64,000 nucleotides of DNA from Onchocerca volvulus (taxonomy: Eukaryota; Nematoda; Chromadorea; Rhabditida; Onchocercidae), in assembly GCA_000499405.2 (NCBI GenBank), contig HG738138.1, positions 8,554,888-8,618,887 on the forward strand, given 5' to 3'. Within the stretch, counting starts at the first letter, position 1. The number at the start of each line of letters is the position of its first letter. Positions 1 through 13,785 of this stretch are shown piece by piece. The position numbers and the translations under genes are program-made. A model generated the notes under the pieces. The model searched no databases. It was not told where the DNA came from and saw only the letters and a list, made by a program, of their open reading frames with translations.

Positions 1-988
1 TGACCGAGTGATTTTGTTTCGTGGTTATTGTACTTATATTCAGTACTGATATCTGATTTTTTCATATTATATTTTTCCTCTATCTACTTCTGATGTTGGT
101 TATTAGCTCTTCCATTTCAAGTTCTAATAAATTTTGCTTCGAATTCAGTTGTAAAGGTGAAGAAGGCATAAAATGAGAAGTTGAGAGCTGGAAGATGAAT
201 AAATTTTCCGGGAAGGATATATAGGTCGCCGTTCTTCGTTATTTATGTTTTGTTAGGATGGTTTCCATAACAGATCTAAATTAGTGGCGTATCGAAGCAT
301 GCGGGTATTGCGCGAAAACACCGCTTCTCGAATTGAGTTTCGAAGGATTTGTGTAAATTCTTACAACAGTGAACTACAACATACTAAAACGCTATGTAAG
401 ACTTGACACTACAAACATCATTGATATTCCTTGAATGAATAACTTGGATGGCAAACAAGAAAAAATCAAAAACCAGTTGTGGATCTTCGATTGTGTATCG
501 TCGACAATATCTACAGAGCTTTCTCATGAAATGCTACAATTAAGACTTTGCAATAGGTAGTGGAAGTATTAGAATCAAAAATGTAGCAGAAAGGCCGAGG
601 TGGGATAGGGATTTTCATAAAATTCCAGGAATGTGTTGCAGGGCTACCGTTGTTGTTCTCTAGGGTGTCGATTAGTACATAATGTTTGCTGGTGCTTGTG
701 AGGAGTTTTTGTAGGTGTGTGGGCAATGGCTAGTGATTGGTAAGATACTGGTAGACTAATGGAAATTGTCTTCTGCTACTCTTTTTAGCATGCATAATCT
801 AGCAGCAATGTAGCGTTTGATACGATCGACGCGAGGGTTTAGCAGTGTAGCGAGTGATTGTTTTACTATGAGTAGAAATTAACGACTATCATCCGTTTCA
901 CGTTGGTGGCTTTGTTGCTAATGTGTGTTTTTAAAATTTAGTTATTTCATTTGAAGCTTCTAAAGCATAGACAGGAGCACTCATTGGA
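1..988. other. Intergenic / 5' region of let-70
   Basis: No exon with convincing splice sites or recognisable protein similarity was found. The 71-codon minus-strand open frame at 511-726 looks like chance. A TTTAG acceptor-like site at about 937-941, followed by a short leader to the ATG at 989, could be a spliced-leader trans-splice site for let-70. That is inference, since no spliced-leader sequence is present in genomic DNA. Confidence 0.4.
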
Positions 989-2591
<1,603 letters not shown>

Positions 2592-3290
2592 TAAATTAGA
2601 GCATATATATGAGGTTGCAAGTTGATGCATTACGTTGCCTTACTGAGCATGGTAAAGCATCTACCTGCCTTCTCTAAATAAAAGACATTCTAACCGTTAC
2701 ATTAATTATTTGAACAATTTTTTAATTTTATATTTTCCAGAAATCTTGCCTTTAAATCTTTTTTCGAAAATAGATTAGTTTGGTCCATTTTATTTTATTA
2801 TGCATCTAAGCTTTCAAAATAATGTACATCAGCACAGTCCTGCCATTTTCCCATTTATTGCAGCACTGTCCTGTCGTTTTCTAAACATAGCTGTGAGTGC
2901 TGTGCATAACAAAAAAAATTTATTTTTTATCGAAGATCTGTATTGTGTAGTATGAATTTTCTTTCCTCTCTTTTTCCTGTTATGCTCTTTTATATTTTTC
3001 TTCATCCTGAATACATCTAGTTCAAGTGTTCTTTTTTTGAGTTTGTCATTTTGTTCATTTTGTGGACTTCGACGACTTTATGCTCCTTATTTGTTCTTTT
3101 TTGTTTCTCTTGTAGCAATCTATGCTGCGTATAAGTGGTATACAAACTAAAATATCATTTATTCATTTGCGTATAAAAATTTAAAAAGATGTTTTATTCT
3201 TGTTTTTTTCCTCGTTCAGAATATTTTGTTGTCAAGAACGCAGCATGGTATTTGTTTGCCGTAGAAATCTTTTTTTTTGTCTTTTTTTTT

Positions 3291-3354
<64 letters not shown>

Positions 3355-3849
3355 TGAAAGATTTTGACAATATCCACTAAGTCTTTTGAATTTAATATTC
3401 AAGCGCAACTGAGTTTTAATTCAAGAAACAAAGGGAACTGGTAAGTTGTTGATGTACGAATGACTCTGGTAACATCAACTTCATCTGGTAAAATATTGTT
3501 GAACTTCGTGATCGGTGAGTAGAGTTGTTGGATTGCTTCCGAAAGTTTTAAGATCCCATTCACCTTTTGTTCATCTGTCTTTTCCTGTATGGGAATTTTT
3601 CAGAATTAATGCTTGTTAACTGAGAATCTTCTAGGACTAGGATATCTGGTTAGGGAATGGTCGGGTTAGCGTATGGATTTTTTTTGGATGCATTCTGGTA
3701 TTGGTATTCACTTGTGTGATCTCAGCGTCTTCAGTTTCAGAAGTGTAGATTTTTGGTTCCCATATTACTTCAGTATAAAATCTTTTATTGAAGTTTCAAT
3801 CGACACAGTCATCCGCATCAAAAAATATTTTATCGCCGATGTTCGCAAT
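2592..3849. other. Intergenic between let-70 and MINDY gene
   Basis: AT-rich and T-rich sequence holding the let-70 3' UTR (poly(A) signal near 2678), the long T tract described separately and the MINDY 5' region. No additional exons were recognised. Confidence 0.5.
3293..3352. repeat. Poly(T) tract, about 60 T
   Basis: An uninterrupted T run of about 60 bases, preceded by shorter T runs broken by single C or G bases. Its length probably varies between individuals and is prone to assembly error. The polyphenylalanine open frame across it is an artefact. Confidence 0.95.
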
Positions 3850-4130
3850 ATGGCAAACAAAACTGAAAACGATTCAGAAGCCGACGAACAAGCAGTTGGA
3901 AGCGAGTCATGTGCTTATTATGTAAATTTCCTGGAAGTATTGAATTAAAATGATGGTTTTGGAATTGCTGATTATATTGCTCATGATTATGTAGAAGACC
4001 TTCATAGAACACTGGAACGGATGAATATATATTCTGGACTAAACCCAGAATGGAGTATTGTAGATAAAGTGTGAACTAAGAGAATTGTTTCCTGAGAATG
4101 CAACAATCTTGATTTTGTATATAATTTTAG

Positions 4131-4165
<35 letters not shown>

Positions 4166-7040
4166 TTTGTGTTTGGGATACGTCACTAATATTTCGTTGT
4201 CCAGATTAAATGGATGGATGTGGAGGGTGTTGAATACGCAGTAGTGATGCAAAATGAAAATGGGCCGTGTCCGTTACTAGCTGTTATCAACGTGCTTCTT
4301 TTGCGAGGTCATATTTCATTACTTTGTAATTTTTTCTAAAACCGATAATTCCAGTCAAATTTGACTTCTGTGATGATAAGTAATTAAGATAAGGAAAATG
4401 AGATAGAAGTTTTATGGAGCAGTAGATTGAAAGAATATATAAATCTATTTAGCTCTTAATTATTCTGAAATGATGCAATTCCAAATATTTGCAGGACAGA
4501 TTGCCTTACCACGTGGTTCTACAGAGGTTAGTGAAAAGAAATTATTGCAATTCGTTGCTGATTGCATACTTCGTTTGAAGCCCAAAGTTAGCACTTAAAT
4601 GTCTTTTTGTTGTTTTATATTAAAATCTTACAGTTAAATTATTAATGTTGCAGTGTGCAATACTGAATCATCCCATAGAGCAATTCTGCAATATACAAAT
4701 GTTCCAGCAGCGCCTGAGATAACATTAATGAATGAAATGTTTTGCGAAATTTTCGCACGTAATTTTCTCTCACTTCAACACTGACATTTTATAGTATTTA
4801 TTTTTAGCGGTCAACAAATTGAGTCTTTGTGTTCTATTTTAGGACATCGATGAAGCTGAACTACCGAATTATGAGCAAAATGTATCAGACGTACTCGCTT
4901 TAATACCTTCTTTACCGAAGGGCCTCGATGTGAATATTCATTTTACTGGGTGTGTCACTGCTTCTCTTATTCATTTTCATACTGAACAATTTAAAAATTT
5001 CTGCTACATCGATAATTTATTGCAGAGAAATTCACCGAATAGCCAGTAATCTGACATTTTCTAGAGTAAAGAGATTTGAATATACGCCAGCATGCGCACT
5101 GTTTGATATTCTGAATATACCACTAGTGCACGGATGGATTATTGACCAAGCTGATCAGGAATTATGTATGTTAACTTTTCATCTCTTTCCCGAAATTTCC
5201 TCTTGTAGAATTACAATAATTCTGTTTTCATTCCAAATAATGCTGAAATCATTCTTGAGAATAGATAACGAAAACTGTTGCTCTCTCTACTCTTTTCAAA
5301 TGGTGTCTGCTTTCAGCAATCTGCTAGCAACATTTGTAATTTATGAAACAGCTTTCTTGACAAATTAAAAAATTAGTTTGCAGAAAACATGTTTGTAAAA
5401 GTAAAGTGCGCACGTATAAAAGTCAACTGCTCTCTTTACTCACTCTTTTGCACTATATTTTGCATTTGCCTGTTAGAAAGATGAATGATAGATTTTGTTG
5501 GTGTTTTTAGTATGATTGTTGTTTGATAATTAAGAGTTAAGCGCCTATAGTGTTATGACTGTTACTTGATTTGCAAGTAGTCAGCTGGTCTCTTTTATCA
5601 CTATGTTTTGCAATTGTCTGTTCCTGTGCTTGGAAAGAAATTTTCCCATTTTTTCAGTGAGATTGGTGGATGGATTAAGTTATAATCGGATAGTGGAGAA
5701 AATTGTTAGTACCAACAATGAATCTGAAATATATATGTTGAGAAATTTCCTAGATTCGAGTGCATCTCAATTAACAACACAGGGGATTTCCGAACTTCTG
5801 TCAAATCTTAATGATGGTGAAATCGCTGTGCTTTTCCGAAATAATCATTTCCAAACACTAGCGAAACAAAAGGTTTATGATATTCATGTATTATGAAATT
5901 ACATGCTTCTGACTCTTTTCTAGAATTTTTCTATTTTACTTCATTCTTTATTTATTCTTAATTTTTATACATATTATTCCTCATTTCTTATGGAATATTC
6001 TATTTCCAGGATGCGCTGTATGTTCTAGTTACTGACATGGGATTTCTCGATGAATCTACGGTTGTGTGGGAAACACTGGATTGTGTTGATGGGAATTCTA
6101 CTTTTGTCAATGCAACTTTCAACACCCCGCATAAGTCGAACATTCTTGCTAATGAGAGTGCTGAGTAAGTTCAGATTTTTAATTTGAACAGTGATTTGCT
6201 GTTTTGTGTATAATGTTCTGTCTTGTTTGATTTGTATTAAAAAATTGAATAATCTCTGAAGGTTCTTCATAATGTTTGCGAACATGTTAAAAATTTGTTT
6301 AGCTAGTGTAATTTAGAATAATTTACTTCCCGTTCATTTTAAATATTTTTTTAGCGGTCACCGCAGATTTATCGCAGATGCATTAGAACATAATCTTAAA
6401 GTAATTTTGGATCACAGACATATTGGAGTTTTCGAATCTTCGAGGCAGCTATCTTCAAAACTCATCGTTCCTTTCTCTCGCCCAGCTTAATTCAACACTT
6501 CTAGAAATGACTGACTTTTTTCAGTTACTTGTTGGCTCTCTCCATGCAAGAAGCTGAAAAAGAAAGTGTACCAAATCGAAGCAAGTAAACGTTCCCTTCT
6601 TTTTTCTTTCTTGAGTAGATTTTTTTATCTCTTTTTCTAACAATGCGTTTTAAAGGTCTCAAGTTTTTTAGATTTTCAGAATGAACTGACGTCTGTAGTT
6701 GCCATTTGATTTGTTGAGCTGCATTTATAATAAATAATCTGAAGACAATTGTTTCTCATGTTTTTGAATTCCGTCAATGTACTTGGAGGGAGTTTTTTTT
6801 TCTTGCTCTCTCCTCTGGTAGGAACTATTTTTAGGCACATGAACGAAATAGGTTTATTGGCTGAAGAGCATGATGTGCACCGCGAAGTTCCACAAGTACG
6901 TGCATTATCTTCATCGACCCAAGCTATTCGACCAAGCAAAAATTACAACGTTCGTTTGTTTTAATATTTTCTGTGTTTTCTGGAAATTTATCATTACTTC
7001 GATCATCTGCATTAATTGTTTGCAGTGTTTGATATTGTGA
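3850..7040 (+). CDS. MINDY1: MINDY-1/2 (FAM63) K48-specific deubiquitinase
   Basis: Cysteine-protease deubiquitinase of the MINDY family, which trims K48-linked polyubiquitin. Ten exons join in frame to 344 residues: 3850-3921, 4205-4307, 4495-4586, 4843-4949, 5065-5165, 5658-5872, 6010-6164, 6525-6584, 6835-6949, 7026-7040. Catalytic features visible: Gln40 and Cys46 in QNENGPCPLLA, and His222 in RNNHF. Family blocks GLDVNIHFTG, FEYTPAC, HGW and LVTDMGF follow in order. A UIM/MIU-like ALSMQEAE stretch sits near the C-terminus, as in mammalian MINDY-1. The last exon has only 15 bases and encodes CLIL-stop, a CaaX box that should be prenylated (a terminal Leu favours geranylgeranylation). The N-terminal tail is shorter than in human. 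The 3850 start is the only in-frame Met giving the family-typical YYIKW junction. Confidence 0.95.
4133..4161. repeat. (AT)n microsatellite in MINDY intron 1
   Basis: A near-perfect AT dinucleotide run inside the first intron of the MINDY gene; no function is suggested. Confidence 0.85.
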
Positions 7041-8297
7041 ATCAGTGGCCGTTAGTGGAAAAATGTCAGAGTCTCTTAAAAGAGCTTATTTGGAATACCG
7101 TCAATTCGTTGCCTTATCAGAGATCAACTTAAAATGGCGCTCCTTTGATTTTCTTTCGACATTTTCGCGAAGCTGCCAATTATTTTAATATTATTTCTGT
7201 TTGTATCATTATCCAAATTCATTTACTGAGGAGGAGGTCATAAATTTCTGTACTGGAAAGAAAATAAATTTTTATTGACCACTCATTCATCATGTGCTGT
7301 TCTAAATTTTGTAAATTTTATTCGTGAATGTTTTAATTTTTCTGTCTCTCGGCACATATGTAGTGGTCTATCGGTGATTTTCTAACTTTTTATTTCTTCG
7401 CCCCATTTGTAGAAATGGTGCAGTGTCATATTGTTTTTGTCTGTCGTTATCTACTGATATCCAAAATGTTGCGATTTTGGGTTAGGTATTTACCTGAGAA
7501 ATATCGGTATCATTATTCCGGAAATTAATATGATTTCATTTGTATAAGCATCAAATTCATGTGCTGGGTAATAGAAAATAAATGAAAATTTTTTGCTAAC
7601 CAGCTCATGAATTCATATAAATATGTGTATATTTGTGTTACGAAAGGGCATTGTGTCTTTTCTCTTAAGGAATTTCTTATACATTTCTGTCTTTTGTTTC
7701 TGTATTTCATGTTTTATTAAATGTATAATTGCGCTTAAGTCTCAAAAACTAAGTGGTTCTAACTGTTGTGTTTTTGTTTTTTGCAAAGCCTCTCTTCCTC
7801 AATATATTGTTTTTTTTTTTTTTTTCGCGATTATAAAGTTTGCTTTGAATTTCCTTTTCAGTTTCGGACTCTCTATTTTATAGGTTACTTTGTCAAATTT
7901 AGATTTTTTTTTTTTTTTTTTTCTTTGGAAACATGAATAAAATGAATCAGCAAACGTCGAGCCTTTCAATCTTTTTGCGTCTTCGGGACTGTTATTGCGG
8001 TTTGCTTTGCATTCAACTTATAAACTGGGATAGAAGGATCTGAGAATAACTTAGCAAGGAAGTTGAAAACACTTTAGTGTACACGTTTTTCTTTTTTTTT
8101 TTTTTTTTTTTTGTAGAAATTCGTTACATTATCATTATGGACTAGATATAAGGATGATGTACTGTTTAATAAGATCCATATTCGAACTTAAAGATGAGAT
8201 TTCATACTTTTGGAAAAAGTGGAAATTCAGATCGCGTTGTTAGACATCTGCTTACTGATTGGAATTCCTCAGACGAAGTGAGGTATTTTTCCGGACA
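7041..8297. other. Intergenic between MINDY gene and atg-7
   Basis: AT-rich spacer with several T runs (near 7809, 7903 and 8092). It should contain the MINDY 3' UTR and the atg-7 5' end. A TTTTGTAG acceptor-like site at about 8107-8114 could be a trans-splice site for atg-7. No separate gene was recognised. Confidence 0.45.
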
Positions 8298-11200
8298 ATG
8301 GCAGTGAAGTTTGTTTCCTTCACAACTTTCGTTGATCCATTGTTCTGGGATGAATTGGGCATGCGAAAGCTAAATGACTGGAAATTGGACGAACAGCCGC
8401 ATTCAATCACTGCCACATATTGCAACCGTAATAGATTTTCCTTTGAGTTGAATTTTTATTTCAAAGAAAATCTGTGTAAATAATTGGCTTGTGCAGACGC
8501 GTTGATCGGTAAGCTCAGTGGATTTTCGACAGTCTTAATGGTTTACTGCAGCCGAACAAAATTATCTATAGCGCATTGATTTTTCACCTTTACTGTATGA
8601 AAAAGATAACTTTATTGTTTGTTTTCAAACAACAACACTAATTTAACTTACATCTTACTTATTTAGCAGTGCTCGAAGTTTCTTTCGTAGTACAGGGGTC
8701 TCTGCAAGATTACATTTAGTTATTGTCACTATAAAACAAAATAAGGAGAAGGAGTATGTGTACAACCCTGTTGAAACCATTTTTTGATCTTTTGTTATCC
8801 TGAACATTTTGCAGAATACGGGTACGGTTGGGAATTAATCTTCTGTATTGTTTTGTAAGACTCATTAATTGCTGTGTAATGAGGTATTAATTCAGAACAT
8901 AATTTTTCATATAAGAGTTATCCGTACTTCTGTAGTATTCTGTTGCATGTAAGAGGCCTATTGACATGGAATGCTTGTGATGAGTTAGCATTAAGATCGC
9001 AATGTTACATGTAATAATAGTCTACGGAAAGGTTAAGAAACGATTTTGTTAGGTATTTACCTATCTTTGTTTTGCTCTGACAGAAATAAGTTTTCGCTAA
9101 TTTGTCGAAGTCTGAATGAAAGTAGTCTGTTTTTATTTGTTCATATTTGCGTATTTATTTAGTAATCAATGTTACAGAAGACCCAGGGACATCAAGTACA
9201 AGGTTGTCTATATCGTTTGATGCATTTCTGGTAAAATCAGAGTGGAACAAAAACGTGGTCTCTGTAAATGGATCAGTGCTTGCTGTAAATACCCATGAAA
9301 CATTCAAAAATCTTGACAGGAAACAGATCTTGTGTAGTACTGCGCAAAAGGTCGGTTTTTTTTACTCTACATGTCCTTTTTTTTTTTTTTTTTTTAAACT
9401 TCTGAGTAATCGTTCCATTTATCAATTTGGACATATTAGATATTGACTTTTCTCTCATTCAGTTTCCAGTATATTTCACGCATCTAATTAAATCTTTTCT
9501 TGCTTAAACTTTATTTTAATTTTTCTCCAGGTTCTTCATTCATTTAGTTACTTTCACACATGGGTAATGCTTTCAGTATTTAAGCCAGCTGGAATGATTT
9601 CAGACATAAAGATCATATTTCTTAAATTCATATTTGCAGGTGAAGAAATGTATCGAATCGTTGGATTGGCTTCAAAAGCCATCGTTATTGAATACATTTT
9701 ATCTTACGGTGTATCCAGTTCGTTTTTTTTTTTTTTTTTTTGTTTTTATCTTATTCCATCAGCTGTTTTCGAGAATTTCAGTTGCTTCAAAGTCTTTGGA
9801 CTTTCATTTATGATAGTTTTTTAAATTGTTGTTGTAATCATAATTTGTTATAGGATCTAAAAAAATACACCTTCCGGTATTGGAATTGTATTCCTGCACT
9901 CCTTTATCCTCAAGCAGTAAGGATGTTATCAAATCCTACACAGCTTTCGGCTGAACTGGCGTCTTTGATTCAAGTTTTCATTGCATTACATCATAATGAA
10001 CCATTTTTGTTGGTCGGTAAGACGCCTACTCCTTTGTCATCAATACTTTCAAATAATTTCGAATGGAGCAATGACATCCATGTCGTTTATCCAGATCCAT
10101 CTACTTTGGCAGCTGTTCCTGGATGGCCGTTGAGGAATCTTTTAGCGGCGATAGCTTACGTTCGGTATGTAGAACTTGATTCAGTACTACAAGAAACCAA
10201 AATTATTCTTTAATGCTCATGGTACTGGAATCATTTCTTTCCAGGAAGGATCTGCGGAATGCTAAGTTTGTTTGTTACCGAAGTGGTGGTGTTCCAAGTG
10301 TCATTATTCATCTCGGTTGGGAAACGGATGAGAATTTGAGCACTGCCGCAGTTGGATGGGAAAGAGTGAAAGGTTCACTTTCTCCTGCATTTATCGATCT
10401 ACGTGGTAGCCTAGATCCGCTAAAGTGAGTCATGATTTCGTTACTCAAACTAACGACTTTAAATATGAATTTTAACAAAAGTTCATAGTGATATTGTTCA
10501 AATCAACCCATTCAACAGTTATCCATGTTTTAATCTTGATTGATAATACAAGTCGTGAAAGTGGAATTTAATATGAAAGCAAAGAGATTAAGGAAGTGTA
10601 AAACCATGTAACTAACTACGGGATAAGTAAAAGTTGTATGAAACTTGAACTTATGATTTATTTGTAAACATATTCTTCATTTTACACTTCAGCATACTTG
10701 ACATTTGGATGCGTTCACTCTTCGCATCTTCTCTATATTTTTCTTTTTGTTTATCTTAAAAAAAGTTGGATGTAAAAGTCAAAGAAATAAAATCTCAGTG
10801 AACACTTCTAAATTGAAAATGAAATAAAGGAATGTATGATCAAAGAAGGGAATGTACATAAGGAATACGAAAGACAGTTTTGATCCTCCTGAATTTTTAG
10901 TTGTCTTAATAATGAATGTAATTTAATTAGTGATATTTCGGACAACTTTTTCTTATTTTAGATTAATGGAATTTAGTGCTGAGCTAAATTTGCGTCTGAT
11001 ACGATGGCGTTTGGTACCCAATATCAATCTTCAGCGTTTTGCCAGTTTGAAATGCTTAATCTTAGGTGCCGGTACTTTGGGTTGTAATGTGGCACGTTCA
11101 CTTCTTGGTTGGGGTGTTAAAAATTTCACATTCGTTGATAATGCTCGCATATCCTATAGTAATGTCGTAAGGTCTGTTATTTTTTTTTTTTTTTTTTTTT

Positions 11201-12816
11201 TGTTTTTTTTTGTTTTAACCTTGATATAAATGCAATGAAGCCGTGTCTTTTAATGGAATATTTAAATATAAAAGTCGCGTTGAATATTTAATCGAACCTA
11301 ATGGCGTAAAACTATTATACACGTATAGTTTCCTTGCGTAGAAATCCGAGTTTTACAAAATTAGTGATATTGATGTATTTGAATCCGTATAATTTTTCCA
11401 GACAGTCGCTTTTTGGTTTTGTTGATGCTGCGAATGGAGGAAAATTAAAAGCTGTTACAGCTGCGGAAGGCCTCCGGAAAATAAATCCATTAATAAATGC
11501 TGAAGGCGTGTGCATGAAAATACCAATGCCAGGTCATAGCGTCTCAGAACAAGGTCCCCTTTTTGAGATTGCGGGATATATGATGAATTCAATATATGTC
11601 TCACGTTATCATTAGTTCACTGCAATTTTCTTCTATATATTCGTTACAGAGGAGAAAGAAGTTGAGAGAGCCGTGAAATACCTGGAAGACTTGATAAAGC
11701 AACATGATGTAACGTTTTTGCTACTTGACAGTAGAGAAGCAAGATGGTTGCCAACACTTATAGCAACTTTCCATTCCAAAGTTTGTTCTTTTCAATTGTA
11801 TTTGTATTTTAGTATTTAGACTTTTTTGATTATGCTAGTTTAAATTTGTTTTCAAGCTTTCAGTTTGGAATTTTCAACTTAACTCTGTGTGTGATTAATG
11901 ATTTTAGTTGGCAATTAGTGTTGCACTTGGGTTCGATTGTTTTGTTGTAATTCGTCACGGCGTTTCTGATGATGAAACCAGTGAAGATTCCGAACAATCA
12001 CGAAGTGATCTCAACATTGTTCCTGGTTCTCAATTAGGTTGTTACTTCTGTAATGATGTTACGGCACCCGGTAATTCTTCTGTTGATAGAACAATGGATC
12101 AACAGTGCACGGTGAACATTTTCATGTTTTTCATTAATCACATCAGTTTTTTATGTCGAAGAGAAATAACGCTTAAGTTAATATTTTGTTCAAGAAGTAA
12201 AGGTCAACTGGTCATTTATGAATGAGTTTCTGTCAGTCTTACTCAAAAAATTATTCAGTGTAATATACTCTTAGAAAAGAATCGAATAAAATATTTGTTC
12301 TGTTTTCCAAAAAATTTCATTTCAGGTCAGTCGTGCAGGTATATCTTTAGCTGCTTCTGGTGCAGCCGTTGAATTATTTGCAGCAGTTGCGCAACATCCG
12401 AAGTTGGGAGGCTCTCCTGCTCGTCTTGGGGAAAATGACGAGTCAACAACTGTTCTCGGTGCAACACCACATCAGATCAGATCTTTCCTCTCAAGATTTA
12501 CGCAGGTGAAACATTTTTTGGCAAGGCTGTTGGTGAGCGCTTTACTGCTGTAATCTTCAGCTTATAACTAAAATTTGTCATCCTTAATGGAAATCGCTTG
12601 CAGATGACCCCAGCGGTCAAACGTTTTGAGCGTTGTGTCGCTTGTGGAGCCGCCGTACAGGCTGCATATCGCTCGGATGGTTTTCAATTCTTGCTAAAGG
12701 TTTTCAATAGCCCGGTTTATTTGGAACTAGTTTCCGGACTAGATCAGCTGCAGGCGACTGCAACAGAAATGGATCTCAGGGAATTCGACGACAACGAGAG
12801 TGTTTCATCTATTTAA
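8298..12816 (+). CDS. atg-7: ATG7, E1-like enzyme for ATG8 and ATG12
   Basis: E1-like activating enzyme that adenylates ATG8/LC3 and ATG12 and passes them from its active-site cysteine to ATG3 and ATG10 during autophagosome formation. Eleven exons (8298-8427, 9178-9350, 9640-9708, 9854-10164, 10245-10424, 10962-11171, 11402-11553, 11650-11780, 11908-12111, 12326-12505, 12604-12816) splice in frame to 650 residues, slightly below human ATG7 (about 700). The N-terminal domain shows [11 protein letters not shown] and PGWPLRN. The adenylation domain has the nucleotide-binding GAGTLG at 323-328, [11 protein letters not shown] and IPMPGHSV. The catalytic Cys519 lies in DQQCTV after the zinc-ligand-like YFCND. 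C-terminal ligand cysteines VACG and an acidic tail follow. The first Met is used because the conserved [12 protein letters not shown] follows directly; the 13 codons upstream in the same frame have no counterpart. Confidence 0.97.
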
Positions 12817-13785
12817 TAAACTTTAAGTAGTTTCGATTTCTTTGCTGTTGTTTTGCTTCCTTTGGGATATGATTTTTGTATTTTTTTTTTATTAACATTA
12901 CTATAATGTGAAATTAGTTGGAATGAATTTCTGCCCTCTTTTAATACATTTTCCATAAAAGAAATGCGGAATAATCCAAGTTATTTTGATGATTATGTTC
13001 AACACCAGAGTATACTGCACATGGCTAAATGGTACCCATGAGAGAGAAGGTAACTGACTGTCTGCAGCCTCCTAGGTGTTGCATGGAAGTGGTGGACCGA
13101 ATAATGATATAGCAAAGATAGAAAGTCCTAACGCCGAGCGGTTTTTATAAACTGGATGACATCGCAGTGATCGTATTTTGGTGACTTGGCATCTCTGCAT
13201 AATTTTTAATGGAGAATTATGACCACAGTGATGGCTGTTTATTCGTTTGAATGATAACAGAGAACATTTTTTGTGGTCCAGAATTGATTTTGTTTTCCGA
13301 AATTGTGATTTTTCAGATGTCTTAATCCCGATAATTATCAATGTCTTTTACGATTCTTAGATACTTTTTATTTAGGACGTTGCAATCCGGCAATTTCTGA
13401 TCAAAATTTGTTCTGACTTCTAATCTATACTTGTTTTGTAGTTTTACAAGGCCGGTTTTGCTTATTTTATTCCTTCCGAAATTCAGTCGAACTGGTTGCC
13501 CTCTTACTGGAACTGACTCATAATTTAGGACATCTCATATATTTGTCAACAAAAAATCTGACTTCCTTACTTGCTGCAAGGTTCCGTAAATATGTTTCCA
13601 AATAATTATATTTATGGTCAAGATGAGAAATAAGAATTGAGTAGCATAGTTTTTACCTCGAAAGTCATTTGGCTGCATAGAACAGAGACATACAGAATAA
13701 CATACAAACATATAGATCGTAATGGAAAACATGAACACAGATTTATTCCGGGAAAAAATCGTGTAGAACAGGAACTGTGCATATA
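12817..13785. other. Convergent 3' intergenic region, atg-7 / UBL4A
   Basis: Spacer between two genes read towards each other, holding both 3' UTRs. Minus-strand open frames at 13072-13341 and 13535-13789 have no recognisable protein features, apart from the overlap of the latter's edge with the UBL4A stop. Confidence 0.5.

Noticed and set aside
3189..3380. 63-codon open frame rich in Phe
   Set aside because: Created by the poly(T) tract; no splice signals or similarity.
4668..4730. Possible extra MINDY exon after an acceptor-like TGCAG
   Set aside because: The frame hits a TAA after about 22 codons, and the direct join 4586 to 4843 keeps frame and matches the family.
6355..6489. Possible alternative exon in the MINDY gene after TTTTTTAG
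   Set aside because: No counterpart in MINDY proteins; joining 6164 to 6525 keeps phase and restores the conserved YLLALSMQ block.
8259..8297. Upstream in-frame Met for ATG7 (13 extra residues)
   Set aside because: No similarity to ATG7 N-termini; the Met at 8298 directly precedes conserved sequence.
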